Shown one piece after another: positions 32,061 through 40,593 of a DNA stretch of 64,000 nucleotides (position 1 is the stretch's first letter; every line of letters starts with the position of its first letter). Both the position numbers and the translations under genes were made by a program. The stretch is from Rhizobium leguminosarum (GTDB lineage: Bacteria > Pseudomonadota > Alphaproteobacteria > Rhizobiales > Rhizobiaceae): contig NZ_LWBS01000022.1 in NCBI RefSeq assembly GCF_001652265.1, forward strand, positions 1 to 64,000. Direction: 5' to 3'. Below the pieces are notes generated by a model. That model was not told where the DNA came from. It was given only the letters and a program-made list of their open reading frames with translations, and ran no database searches.

Positions 32061-32803
32061 GCGGCGCTCCTCGCGTCCGTGAGAACGCCTTCGAGGTCGT
32101 ATGGAGTGAGATTACCGCCGAGCAGATTCCTGAGGCAGGCATCGATCTGGTCCGCGGGAACGCCCTTGCTTAGGAGAAACGTCTTAGCTTCCGCCGATGA
32201 CTTCGGGATCGGATAGGGAGTGAACATCGTGTCTGATGTTCCAGTCGGTTTTCCGGACCCTCTAGAGCCAGATGGTCCTTCTCCTTTTCCTAGGTCCTTA
32301 TCCTTCTCCTTCTCCTTCTCCTTGCTTCGAAGGGCCTTCGAAGGGGCTTCCGCATTTTCCGGCATCGACAGCTCGAACTCCTCAAGATTTCGCTCGTCAT
32401 ACAGATGAAAGGAGAGGCGATAACGTTGGTAAAAGCTCAGCGTAATCGGGCATATAGGCAGCATGGCCAATTGGTCGGCGACGCCTTTGACGCGCTTGTC
32501 TTTTGGGGAAAGTTGCGCGGCAATCTGGTCAGCAGCCATCTCGTGCACCCAAACGAGCTCGCGGTCGAAGTCGTAAGAGCAGATCTTCGCTTCAACGAGA
32601 GCAAGAAGCCCCTTCGAAGCCCCTTCTTCAGGGCAACCGATCTCATGCGCGATGTATGTTACCGGCACATAGTAGAGCCCGAGCATGTTGGCATGCCCGG
32701 ACGTAGTAAGGTGATAGTGGACAGCGAGCGCTTCGAGGTTACCACGGACCGCTTTCAAGTCAGCCTGCCAGACGCGGGGCGGGATCGATGCAAATTTCCT
32801 CAT
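32057..32803 (-). CDS. Putative phage replication-associated protein with KE-repeat linker (248 aa)
   Basis: The N-terminal ~120 residues are a winged-helix-like domain (VWQADLKAVRGNLEALAVHY, YYVPVTYIAHEIGCPEEGAS). A low-complexity charged linker (KEKEKEKDKD) and a C-terminal helical domain follow (AEAKTFLLSKGVPADQIDAC). This layout of an N-terminal DNA-binding domain, linker and C-terminal domain resembles phage replisome-organiser proteins. The start at 32803 has AGGAGG upstream. The replication role is inferred. Confidence 0.5.
   Translation of the reverse strand: MRKFASIPPRVWQADLKAVRGNLEALAVHYHLTTSGHANMLGLYYVPVTYIAHEIGCPEEGASKGLLALVEAKICSYDFDRELVWVHEMAADQIAAQLSPKDKRVKGVADQLAMLPICPITLSFYQRYRLSFHLYDERNLEEFELSMPENAEAPSKALRSKEKEKEKDKDLGKGEGPSGSRGSGKPTGTSDTMFTPYPIPKSSAEAKTFLLSKGVPADQIDACLRNLLGGNLTPYDLEGVLTDARSAA
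32301..32323. repeat. Hexanucleotide tandem repeat in the KE linker
   Basis: Four TCCTTC units lie within the putative replication gene and encode the Lys/Glu stretch. Because the unit is a multiple of three, slippage would change linker length without shifting frame. Confidence 0.6.
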
Positions 32804-32895
32804 CCGAAAGCCCTCCTGCAAATCGTATAGTTGCCGGCAAGGATCACCGCTTCGGCCGCCTTCGTGTACTGATGTTCGAAAGAGATGGGCGTCAT
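32800..32895 (-). CDS. Possible 31-aa peptide gene
   Basis: The ATG at 32895 overlaps the TGA of the acidic protein gene (TGATG), and its TGA overlaps the ATG of the replication-type gene. The peptide starts MTPISFEHQYTKAAEAVILA. It lacks a strong Shine-Dalgarno, so coupling would be needed. It could serve as a translational bridge between its neighbours. Confidence 0.4.
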   Translation of the reverse strand: MTPISFEHQYTKAAEAVILAGNYTICRRAFG

Positions 32896-33185
32896 CAGCA
32901 AAAACCCTCGTCTTCGGTGAAGGATGTATCGAGCTCGTCGCCGTTCGGCTCGGTGTCGCCGCCGTCCTCGTCGTTTTCGTCTTCGATCTCCAAGTCTGCC
33001 TGCTCAGCAGAGACCGGAGAATACCAGTGCGCTTGCGAAACGTGTTGCTCCGGAGCGCCGAGGGATGGCTCGTTGTCATTGTCTGGTTCAAGATCTGGAT
33101 CATCATCCAGGAGATCGAGGAGGCCGATGAGCGCCTCGATCTGGGCTTCAAGCCGTTCGCGGCTTTGGAGAAATTGCACGCTCAT
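32895..33185 (-). CDS. Acidic early phage protein (96 aa)
   Basis: A short helical N-terminus (MSVQFLQSRERLEAQIEALI) is followed by a long Asp/Glu-rich disordered tail (DLLDDDPDLEPDNDNEPS and further acidic runs). Highly acidic small phage proteins sometimes mimic DNA, but there is no specific evidence here. It overlaps the next gene upstream by 4 nt. Confidence 0.5.
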   Translation of the reverse strand: MSVQFLQSRERLEAQIEALIGLLDLLDDDPDLEPDNDNEPSLGAPEQHVSQAHWYSPVSAEQADLEIEDENDEDGGDTEPNGDELDTSFTEDEGFC

Positions 33186-33487
33186 GCAAACTCCTCCCGG
33201 ATTTCGTCGAGCCGATCGCGAGCTATCAGCAGCTTATTCTCGATCTCATCATTCACCGCCTGGATGGCGTTCATCTGATCGCGGTCGCCGATACTGGCGG
33301 CGGCCATGAAAACTGCTTCATTGAGGAAACGAACCGAGGCGAGGATATCTTCGACGTCGCTGATCTTGTGACTGGAGAGAGATGGCAAAGACATTGGCTT
33401 GCCGCCGGCTGGTTTACCATTCGATGCGGATTTGTCAGTGAGGGCTGGAATTTCCGCCGCCGCGCTGCTAAGTACTGTCTTGTTCAT
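33182..33487 (-). CDS. Early phage protein (101 aa)
   Basis: A Ser/Gly-rich N-terminus (NKTVLSSAAAEIPALTDKSA) is followed by a helical C-terminal half (RDQMNAIQAVNDEIENKLLI). The start at 33487 is preceded by AAAGGAAA; an in-frame ATG at 33568 overlaps the upstream stop (ATGA) and would add 27 residues. I cannot decide between them by sequence alone. Function unknown. Confidence 0.5.
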   Translation of the reverse strand: MNKTVLSSAAAEIPALTDKSASNGKPAGGKPMSLPSLSSHKISDVEDILASVRFLNEAVFMAAASIGDRDQMNAIQAVNDEIENKLLIARDRLDEIREEFA

Positions 33488-33564
33488 TTTCGTTTCCTTT
33501 GAGTGGGATCGAGAACCATGGCTCGGGACCGTTGGCGCGGTTGCCGAGCCTTTCGCTTTCTGGG

Positions 33565-33756
33565 TCATGCTGCGGTGTCCATGAAGAAGGCGATGAGCTT
33601 TCCCCGCTCTGCCACCCAGCGATTCCCGACTTTCTTCGCCGGCAACTCGCCGGTGGAAAGTAGGTGGAAAGTCTGTCGCTCCGAGCGCCCGATGAGCTTT
33701 GAAATCGCTTCGACGCCCCAAATGAGATCGAGCTTGCTTGCTATTGCATCCGTCAC
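33565..33756 (-). CDS. Small helix-turn-helix protein, excisionase-like (63 aa)
   Basis: The sequence IWGVEAISKLIGRSERQTFH followed by LLSTGELPAKKVGNRWVAER is a classical MerR/AlpA/Xis-type winged-helix DNA-binding domain that fills nearly the whole protein. It is the first gene of the leftward early operon, next to the operator region and divergent from the RHH regulator and integrase. It could be the excisionase or an early activator; the site alone does not settle it. Confidence 0.65.
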   Translation of the reverse strand: MTDAIASKLDLIWGVEAISKLIGRSERQTFHLLSTGELPAKKVGNRWVAERGKLIAFFMDTAA

Positions 33757-33782
33757 CTAGCCGTACCTCCATTAACGTTAAC

Positions 33783-33829
33783 GACACCACATTAGTGTCA
33801 CACCATTTTGGTGTCAAGACATGGTGTCA
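33783..33829. promoter_or_regulatory. Operator cluster: GTGTCA repeats and a perfect dyad
   Basis: Between the divergent HTH and RHH genes, GTGTCA occurs at 33795, 33811 and 33824. GACAC at 33783-33787 faces the first copy in inverse orientation. ACACCA-TTT-TGGTGT (33800-33814) is a perfect inverted repeat. ATTAACGTTAACG lies just to the left. This is the likely lysis/lysogeny control site, probably bound by the RHH protein. Confidence 0.6.
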
Positions 33830-33874
33830 ATTTAGTGCTATTGGCGCTGTGTTGAACTAATCGGGGGCTGCTGG

Positions 33875-34297
33875 ATGTCGGAAAATGATGAGGTCAGGAT
33901 TACTTTGCGGCTTCCAGAGAGGCTGCGAGACCGGCTACGAAATTCTTCCTTGCAATCGGGACGATCGATGAACAACGAGATCGTAGATCGGCTGGAGCAG
34001 TCGTTCCGTAGCTGGCCAAGGGTGAGCGTCCAGGCAGAGCTGTTCGAGCGCGTCAGACGGGCACCGGCATTTCAAAGGGCTGAGATAGAGCAGGACATCA
34101 CGAAGGCTGCCGTACAGGTTATCGAACGCGCTTTGCCAACCTCGGGGGCACTCCATCGGGATCTGCTGGGGCTCTTTTACCAATTGCTTAAGAAAGCTCC
34201 TGAAGAGAAGCAAGACCAGCTTAAGTCTCAATTCAGCCAACTATTTGATGAGCTTTACCAAGAGACAGATGATCGCCGTAAGGAGCCTGAAATTTAA
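33875..34297 (+). CDS. Arc-like ribbon-helix-helix regulator (140 aa)
   Basis: The first ~45 residues (EVRITLRLPERLRDRLRNSS, then NNEIVDRLEQSF) match the Arc/MetJ ribbon-helix-helix fold: a DNA-reading beta strand and two helices. The C-terminal two thirds are helical and may oligomerise. It shares a promoter region with the early operon, and its stop overlaps the integrase ATG. By position it is the prophage's repressor candidate; no CI-like or LexA-like repressor is visible. Confidence 0.75.
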   Translation: MSENDEVRITLRLPERLRDRLRNSSLQSGRSMNNEIVDRLEQSFRSWPRVSVQAELFERVRRAPAFQRAEIEQDITKAAVQVIERALPTSGALHRDLLGLFYQLLKKAPEEKQDQLKSQFSQLFDELYQETDDRRKEPEI

Positions 34298-35532
34298 TGT
34301 CAGTCCGCAAGCGCGAGTGGACAACACCGAAGGGCCAGCAGAAGTCAGCCTGGGTCGTCGACTATGTCGATATCGCCGGCAAGCGCAGGCTGAAAACATT
34401 CGCGAAGAAGAAGGCAGCCGATTCCTTTGCAGCGACGGCATCTGTCGAGGTACGGGAAGGTGTCCACGTCGCTGACAGCGCCAGCGCTACGATCGAGGAA
34501 GCTGGCAAGCTCTGGATCGCAAGCGCTAAAGCCTCCGGGCTAGAGCGCGCGACCATCGAGGATTATGAGCGGCACCTGAGACTCCATATCAATCCCTTCA
34601 TCGGCAAAACGAATCTGCCCAGCCTCTCGATCGCAAAGGTCCGCAGATTTGAGGACCATCTGCGTGAGAGCGGCCGGTCACCTGCTATGATCAAGAAGGT
34701 TCTGGTGAGCCTTGGCACGCTCATTGCTGACGCTCAGGAGCGCGGACTGGTCGCGAGGAATGTGGCGCGGGATATGAAGAGGCGGCGAGGCTCAGGCGAC
34801 AAGAAGCAGGAGAAGCGCCAGAAGGGTAAGCTGAAGATCGGAGTGGACATTCCCACTCGCCAAGACATTAAGGCGATCCTGGCTATTCTGGTAGGCCGTT
34901 GGCGCCCATTGATCCTGATGGCGATCTTCTGCGGGCTGCGGGCCTCGGAGTTACGAGGGCTGAGGTGGTCAGATGTCGACCTCGAAAAGTTCGAGATCCA
35001 CGTCCGGCAGCGAGCCGATCGGTTCAACGATATTGGTCGGCCGAAGTCGGAATCGAGCGAGCGCATGGTTCCTGCTCCGCCCATGGTTATTAACGCCCTA
35101 AAGGAATGGAAACTAGTTTGCCCTAAACGCAACACCGGCAAAAAGGACGAAGCCGGCGAACCGATGATGACGCTCGATCTCGTATTCCCGAATGGCACCG
35201 GCAGGGTCGAGCAGCTCAACAACATCTTGCGGCGCGGTCTGCATCCCGCCTGGCTTGCCGCCGGTATTGCGGTGGACAGTGGCAAGCTCGACAAGACGGG
35301 CCATCCGCTCTTGGAACCCAAATACACCGGCATGCACGCGCTAAGGCACTTCTACGCCTCGTGGTGCATTAATCGGAAGGAAGACGGCGGCCTTGGGCTG
35401 ACGCCGAAGATGGTTCAGGAGCGCATGGGCCACTCAACTATTGCTATGACGATGGACACTTACGGACATCTGTTTCCGAAAGACAACGACGCCGACGAAT
35501 TGGCGGCCGCGGAGAAGGCATTCATGGCGTGA
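34297..35532 (+). CDS. Tyrosine-type site-specific integrase (411 aa)
   Basis: An N-terminal SAM-like DNA-binding domain (about 60-160) precedes the catalytic domain with R215 in GLRASELRGLRW, H347/R350 in HALRH, H379 in GHS and the nucleophile Y389 in DTYGHLF. All expected catalytic residues are present. It ends 60 nt before the start of the tRNA fragment that marks the attachment site, the normal place for an integrase. Confidence 0.92.
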   Translation: MSVRKREWTTPKGQQKSAWVVDYVDIAGKRRLKTFAKKKAADSFAATASVEVREGVHVADSASATIEEAGKLWIASAKASGLERATIEDYERHLRLHINPFIGKTNLPSLSIAKVRRFEDHLRESGRSPAMIKKVLVSLGTLIADAQERGLVARNVARDMKRRRGSGDKKQEKRQKGKLKIGVDIPTRQDIKAILAILVGRWRPLILMAIFCGLRASELRGLRWSDVDLEKFEIHVRQRADRFNDIGRPKSESSERMVPAPPMVINALKEWKLVCPKRNTGKKDEAGEPMMTLDLVFPNGTGRVEQLNNILRRGLHPAWLAAGIAVDSGKLDKTGHPLLEPKYTGMHALRHFYASWCINRKEDGGLGLTPKMVQERMGHSTIAMTMDTYGHLFPKDNDADELAAAEKAFMA

Positions 35533-35592
35533 CTGCAACATGGATGCGACATGGAACGCAGAACGCCTTGCACTACACGGATTCGTAGCGGT

Positions 35593-35637
35593 TTCCTAAT
35601 CTGGGGGTCGCGCGTTCGAATCGCGCCGGGATCACCA
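35593..35637 (+). other. Attachment site: 3' fragment of tRNA-Arg(CCT)
   Basis: The bases TTCCTAA (anticodon loop, CCT), TCTGG (3' anticodon stem), GGGTC, a T arm (GCGCG-TTCGAAT-CGCGC), acceptor strand CGGGATC and ACCA form exactly the 3' half of a tRNA. The upstream bases do not pair with TCTGG, so the 5' half is missing. This is the host-side remnant left after integration into the tRNA gene; the intact copy should be at the other end of the island, left of this window. Confidence 0.8.
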
Positions 35638-35642
35638 GTCAA

Positions 35643-36128
35643 TCAGATGGTTATCTCCGTCGACGGAACGCACGTTCCTGCAGAGATGCAAGAACGAAAT
35701 AATGATGTCATCGGAAACCGGCCTTTGACTGGCAGTAGCGAGGCCGCGCGACCAAGCTCTTCGGGCCGAAGAAATTGGTGATCAATTGGATTCGTTCAAC
35801 TGGCTAGTTTTTCAACATCGGGGGCGATCCACGGTCAGTTCGCTCAACGTCGACGATCGCGTCTCAGCACAGACTGCCCTACCGAAAAAGGCCGGCGGCC
35901 AGAAGCACTAGATCAGGAACGGTCAACGAATATTTTCGCGATCAGTATGCGCTCGACGCAAATGTGCGCATATCGGAGCATGCCGTCGCAAAGTGGATAA
36001 ACCGCTCCGACTGATTATCTGTCCCTAGTTGAAAATGATCTCTGCGATAGGCGCGCAGCGTAGGCCGTCATGGTCCAGCCATGCGAAGTCCTTGGCACGG
36101 CTGCCCCGGCATCCCAGCCTATAAAGAA
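35643..36128. other. Non-coding stretch between attachment site and eut promoter
   Basis: No supported gene. It contains short palindromic bits (for example GGAACGCACGTTCC near 35664) and no long open frame that looks coding. It may be a degraded remnant of earlier integrations at this tRNA. Confidence 0.4.
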
Positions 36129-36144
36129 TGGCACGCTTCTTGCG
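36129..36144 (+). promoter_or_regulatory. Sigma-54 (RpoN) promoter upstream of eutB
   Basis: TGGCACG-CTTC-TTGC (36129-36143) has the invariant GG and GC of -24/-12 elements separated by exactly 10 nt. It lies about 110 nt upstream of the eutB ATG, leaving room for a normal leader. The match to the RpoN consensus is near perfect and implies activation by an enhancer-binding protein. Confidence 0.75.
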
Positions 36145-36254
36145 TTGCTTGGCGTAGAGCCGAGCATACTCGGCGGAAGCCAACGAATGCTCACAACCGG
36201 AAGGTGGATGAGTTCTCGGACTTTTGGAATAGGCTGATCGGCGGCCAGGAGCAG

Positions 36255-37652
36255 ATGACAACATATTCGATCGTTCTAGGACGCGAACGCCATGTCTTTC
36301 AGGATCTGAAATCGGTATTGGCCTGCGCATCGCCGCTGAAATCAGGTGACGTGCTGGCCGGGATCGCAGCGTCAAGCAACGAGCGGCGGGTGGCCGCCCG
36401 CTACCTGCTCGCGGATATGCCTCTCAAGACTTTCCTGGAGGACCTCGTCATCCCATACGAGGTCGACGAGGTCAGTCGGCTGATCGTCGACCGCCATGAT
36501 TGGATGGCATTCGCGTCGGTATCTCATATGACGGTCGGTGAATTTCGCGATTGGCTTCTCTCATATGATGCGACCTCCGAAAAATTGCTTGCCATTGCAC
36601 CGGGCCTCACCCCCGAAATGGTCGCGGCGGTCTCCAAGATCATGCGCAACCATGATCTGATCACCGTCGCCGGCAAATGCAGGGTGGTCACCGCCTTTCG
36701 TTCCACGATCGGTCTGCCCGGCCGACTGTCGAGCCGTCTTCAGCCCAATCATCCCACCGATGATCCTGAAGGCGTTGCCGGCTCGACCCTCGATGGACTT
36801 CTCTATGGGATCGGCGATGCGGTGATCGGCATCAACCCGGCGACCGACAATCTCGAGGCCTGCACAAGATTGATGGTTCTTTTCGACCGGCTGCGCGAAC
36901 GGTTCGAGATCCCGACCCAATCCTGCGTATTGACCCATGTCACCACGTCAATCAAGGCAATCGAGGCCGGAGCGCCGCTCGATCTGGTGTTCCAGTCAAT
37001 CGCCGGCTCGGAGGCTGCCAACAAGGGTTTCGGCGTCGATCTCGCCGTCCTCAGGGAAGGCCAGCAGGCAGCACTTTCCATGAAGCGCGGCACGGTTGGA
37101 AACAATGTCATGTATCTGGAGACCGGCCAGGGCAGCGCACTCTCGGCGGACGCCCATCACGGTGTCGACGAACAGACGATTGAGACGCGGGCCTATGCCG
37201 TTGCACGTGAACTCAATCCGTTGCTCGTCAATACAGTCGTTGGTTTCATTGGCCCCGAATATCTTTTCGACGCCAAGCAAATTATCCGCGCCGGGCTCGA
37301 AGATCATTTCTGCGGCAAACTGCTTGGTGTGCCGATGGGGGTCGACGTCTGCTACACCAACCACGCCGAAGCCGACCAGGACGATATGGACAATCTGATG
37401 GTGCTGCTGACTGTCGCGGGCGTCAGCTTTCTGATCGCGGTGCCCGGCGCCGATGACGTCATGCTCAATTATCAGAGCCTTTCCTATCACGATATTGTCG
37501 GCCTCCGGCACCAGTTCAATCGTCCGCCCGCCCCGGAATTCGAAGCCTGGCTCCATCGCATGGGCATGCTTGATCACACGGGTCGTCTTGCACCGGCCAG
37601 CGCCTCGGGCGCCTTCTCCCGCAATCTCTTGAGCTACAGGGCATCGGCATGA
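36255..37652 (+). CDS. eutB: Ethanolamine ammonia-lyase, large subunit
   Basis: This 465-aa protein has the length and pattern of EutB, the adenosylcobalamin-dependent subunit that splits ethanolamine into acetaldehyde and ammonia. Recognisable segments include LPGRLSSRLQPNHPTDDPEG, GDAVIGINPATDN, CVLTHVTTS and FIGPEYLFDAKQI. AGGAG precedes the ATG at 36255. The stop overlaps the eutC start (ATGA). No microcompartment genes are present, as is usual for rhizobia, where ethanolamine serves as carbon and nitrogen source. Confidence 0.95.
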   Translation: MTTYSIVLGRERHVFQDLKSVLACASPLKSGDVLAGIAASSNERRVAARYLLADMPLKTFLEDLVIPYEVDEVSRLIVDRHDWMAFASVSHMTVGEFRDWLLSYDATSEKLLAIAPGLTPEMVAAVSKIMRNHDLITVAGKCRVVTAFRSTIGLPGRLSSRLQPNHPTDDPEGVAGSTLDGLLYGIGDAVIGINPATDNLEACTRLMVLFDRLRERFEIPTQSCVLTHVTTSIKAIEAGAPLDLVFQSIAGSEAANKGFGVDLAVLREGQQAALSMKRGTVGNNVMYLETGQGSALSADAHHGVDEQTIETRAYAVARELNPLLVNTVVGFIGPEYLFDAKQIIRAGLEDHFCGKLLGVPMGVDVCYTNHAEADQDDMDNLMVLLTVAGVSFLIAVPGADDVMLNYQSLSYHDIVGLRHQFNRPPAPEFEAWLHRMGMLDHTGRLAPASASGAFSRNLLSYRASA

Positions 37653-38395
37653 CTCCCTTCGAACGAGATCCGTTTGCGCGCTTCCGCAACGCCACCCGCG
37701 CCCGAATTGGGCTTGGAAGGGCGGGCGACGCCTTGCCGACATCGGCAATTCTCGACTTCCAGCTTGCCCATGCCCGGGCGCGGGATGCCGTGCATGGGCA
37801 AGTGGATTTTGTCGCCCTTGCCAAGCAGCTTGCGCCCATGGCTACGGTCCGCATTCGCTCTCGCGCCAAAGACCGCACGATCTATCTGGCGCGCCCGGAT
37901 CTCGGCCGTCAGACCAACGCAGCCGATCTGCCGAGCCCAGGCGATCGTTATGATATCGCCTTCATCATCGCAGACGGACTTTCGGCCTCGGCGGTCGAGC
38001 ACCACGCGGTGCCGCTGTTTAAGGCATGCATGAAGCGTCTCGGGGCCTTCAGCGTCGCCCCGGTGATATTGGGCGAGCAGGCGCGGGTGGCATTTGGTGA
38101 TGAGGCAGCGGCAGCGTTTGGTGCGGAAGTTGCCATCGTGCTGATCGGCGAGAGGCCGGGACTAAGCGTGCCTGACAGTCTCGGCGCCTACATCACGTTC
38201 CGCCCGCAATCGGGACGGCGCGACAGTGAGCGCAACTGTATTTCGAATATTCATGCCGACGGGCTCAGCTATGAGGTCGCAGCGGACAAGATCGTTTGGA
38301 TCGTCCGGGAGGCGCTTCGTTTGCAGCTGACCGGTGTCGATCTCAAGGAAAATGCCGAAGGCGCCATAGAAGCGCTGCCACACCAAGAACCATAA
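37649..38395 (+). CDS. eutC: Ethanolamine ammonia-lyase, small subunit
   Basis: A 248-aa protein with the EutC layout: a variable N-terminus, then LGRAGDALPTSAILDFQLAH, RDAVHGQVD, RPDLGRQTN and a C-terminal region with GERPGLSVPDSLGAYIT and ERNCISNIH. It completes the ammonia-lyase and contributes to cobalamin binding. It is translationally coupled to eutB. Confidence 0.95.
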   Translation: MTPFERDPFARFRNATRARIGLGRAGDALPTSAILDFQLAHARARDAVHGQVDFVALAKQLAPMATVRIRSRAKDRTIYLARPDLGRQTNAADLPSPGDRYDIAFIIADGLSASAVEHHAVPLFKACMKRLGAFSVAPVILGEQARVAFGDEAAAAFGAEVAIVLIGERPGLSVPDSLGAYITFRPQSGRRDSERNCISNIHADGLSYEVAADKIVWIVREALRLQLTGVDLKENAEGAIEALPHQEP

Positions 38396-38423
38396 AGTTC
38401 ATCTGCAAAAAAGGGGAACAATC

Positions 38424-39788
38424 ATGTCAAATTCTCAACCGACGCTCGCCAAAAGCCTGACCGGGCTGCACTTATGGGGACTTGCAGTCGGCCTCGTCAT
38501 CTCGGGCGAATATTTCGGCTGGAGCTATGGCTGGGCGGCGGCTGGCACGCTCGGCTTCTTGATCACCACGATCCTGATCGCCGTGATGTACACCACCTTT
38601 ATCTTTTCCTTCACGGAATTGACGACGGCCATTCCCCATGCCGGCGGCCCTTTTGCCTATGCGCTCAGGGCTTTTGGCCCGCTCGGCGGCTTCGTTGCGG
38701 GCTTTGCGACATTGGTTGAATTCGTCTTCGCCCCTCCGGCCATCGCGCTGGCCATCGGCGCCTATCTCAATGTGCAGTTCCCGGGGCTCGATCCGAAAGT
38801 GGCGGCTGTCGGCGCCTATATCATTTTCATGGCGCTCAATATCGTCGGAGTCACCATCGCCGCAACCTTCGAGCTCTTCATCACCATTCTGGCGATTGCC
38901 GAACTGCTGATCTTTATGGGTGTCGTCGCGCCGGGCTTCTCTTTTGCCAATTTCGCGGCCAATGGCTGGGCTGGCGCCCCTGAATTCTCGGTCGGTGCCA
39001 TTGGAGGCATCTTTGCCGCCATTCCATTTGCGATCTGGTTTTTCCTGGCGATCGAAGGCGCGGCGATGGCGGCTGAGGAGACCAAGAACCCCACCCGCAC
39101 CGTTCCCATTGCCTATATTGCGGGTATTCTGACACTCGTCTTCCTCGCCTTCGGCACCATGATCTTCGCCGGTGGCGTCGGCGACTGGCGCACGCTGTCC
39201 AACATCAACGATCCGCTACCGCAGGCGATGAAGGCGGTCGTCGGCGAATCCTCCGGTTGGCTGCATATGCTGGTCTGGATCGGCCTGTTCGGCCTGATTG
39301 CTTCCTTTCACGGCATCATCATGGGCTATTCCAGGCAGATTTTTGCGCTGGGCCGCGCCGGCTACCTCCCGGAAGTCCTTGCAAAAATCCATCCGAAATT
39401 CCGCACGCCTTATCTCGCAGTCCTTGCAGGTGGTGCCGTCGGCATCGCAGCCATCTTTTCCGACAGCCTGATCCAGATCGGCGGTTTGCCGCTGACCGCC
39501 AATATTGTCACCATGTCGGTGTTCGGCGCGATCATCATGTACATCGTCTCGATGGCGTCGCTGTTCAAGCTGCGTCAGGCCGAACCTGAACTCGCCCGAC
39601 CCTTCAGGGCCTGGGGTTATCCCGTGGTGCCAGCCATTGCCCTCGGCCTCGCCCTCGTCGCGCTGGCGGCGATGATCTACTACAACTTCCTGATCTTTGT
39701 GATCTTCCTCGCGATGGGTGTGGTGGCATTCGGCATTTGGCGTTTGCTTTCAGGTGGCATCACCAAGGAAGCGGCAGCGTCGACGTAA
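38424..39788 (+). CDS. Ethanolamine permease (APC family)
   Basis: About twelve hydrophobic segments over 454 aa. The N-terminal GLVISGEYFGWSYGW and the internal AIEGAAMAAEETKNPTRTVP identify an APC-superfamily permease of the ethanolamine type. It follows eutC by 28 nt with AAAAGGGGAA as ribosome site and precedes a terminator, so it is the last gene of the eut operon and brings the substrate into the cell. Confidence 0.9.
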   Translation: MSNSQPTLAKSLTGLHLWGLAVGLVISGEYFGWSYGWAAAGTLGFLITTILIAVMYTTFIFSFTELTTAIPHAGGPFAYALRAFGPLGGFVAGFATLVEFVFAPPAIALAIGAYLNVQFPGLDPKVAAVGAYIIFMALNIVGVTIAATFELFITILAIAELLIFMGVVAPGFSFANFAANGWAGAPEFSVGAIGGIFAAIPFAIWFFLAIEGAAMAAEETKNPTRTVPIAYIAGILTLVFLAFGTMIFAGGVGDWRTLSNINDPLPQAMKAVVGESSGWLHMLVWIGLFGLIASFHGIIMGYSRQIFALGRAGYLPEVLAKIHPKFRTPYLAVLAGGAVGIAAIFSDSLIQIGGLPLTANIVTMSVFGAIIMYIVSMASLFKLRQAEPELARPFRAWGYPVVPAIALGLALVALAAMIYYNFLIFVIFLAMGVVAFGIWRLLSGGITKEAAAST

Positions 39789-39851
39789 CAAGGCTCACTG
39801 GCCCGATCACCGGCAAGGCAACCGGACGAACCGGTTCCGATCAATATCGAC

Positions 39852-39876
39852 GACCCCGCCAAAGTTTGGCGGGGTC
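39852..39876 (+). terminator. Terminator of the eut operon
   Basis: A long GC-rich hairpin (GACCCCGCC, loop AAAGTTT, GGCGGGGTC) is followed by ATTT. The T tract is short, but the strong stem after the permease gene makes this the likely end of the operon. Confidence 0.65.
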
Positions 39877-39908
39877 ATTTCAGCACAAAAGCTTGGCTGA
39901 TCTTTTCA

Positions 39909-40433
39909 TCACGTTCCGGGGCCAGTCGCTACGCCTCGTCGTGTCCTCGTGAGACGCCGCGCACCCAATCCCAGTAGCGCCGCCACGGCCCAGCCTCCGA
40001 TAAAACCAATCGCGCCCCAGACGAGACCCGCAAAGCTGACCGGGACGCCGGGCACGAAGTCGCGCCAGGTATTGGCGAAAACGACGTCATCCGCATTCCC
40101 CAGCAGCACGAACGGCTTGGCGACGGGTGCGGCGGTGCCGAGGTGGAGTTGCTGCGACTGCAGCGTTTCGTAGCGCGTGATCGTGCTCTGCATCGAGACG
40201 CCGCGGTCGCGCAGGAAATCGTCGGAGGATTGCGCATAGGCGCTCAGCGCCTGCTGGCGATCGAGATGGTGCTCGGCGGCTTGGCGGTTGAAATCCTCGA
40301 CGATGACCCGCAATTCGTCGATCGCTCCGCCGATCCGCTGGCGGTATTGCTGCGCAAATTCCGGCGCCTGCGAAAAAATCGTGCCGCCGGCAAGCCCGGC
40401 CACAATGGCGATGATCCTTGCAATCAGTCCCAT
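39909..40433 (-). CDS. DUF2937-family membrane protein (174 aa)
   Basis: An N-terminal hydrophobic segment (IARIIAIVAGLAGGTIFSQ), a helical periplasmic or cytoplasmic domain (EFAQQYRQRIGGAIDELRVI, LDRQQALSAYAQSSDDFLRD) and a C-terminal membrane hairpin (GLVWGAIGFIGGWAVAALLG) match DUF2937. The function of the family is not known. Confidence 0.75.
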   Translation of the reverse strand: MGLIARIIAIVAGLAGGTIFSQAPEFAQQYRQRIGGAIDELRVIVEDFNRQAAEHHLDRQQALSAYAQSSDDFLRDRGVSMQSTITRYETLQSQQLHLGTAAPVAKPFVLLGNADDVVFANTWRDFVPGVPVSFAGLVWGAIGFIGGWAVAALLGLGARRLTRTRRGVATGPGT

Positions 40434-40593
40434 GATCCCATCAGTCCCATTGATGCCTCCGGCTATCCCCAGCGCTAACGATCCGCAGCCGCAAAGGTTT
40501 CTGCCGTCGACACAATCGGTAACCCTATGTGATTGAACCAGCGTCGCTTCCGGCGAGTTGATGCCCTGACCAACTCAGAAAGAGAGGCTCGTC

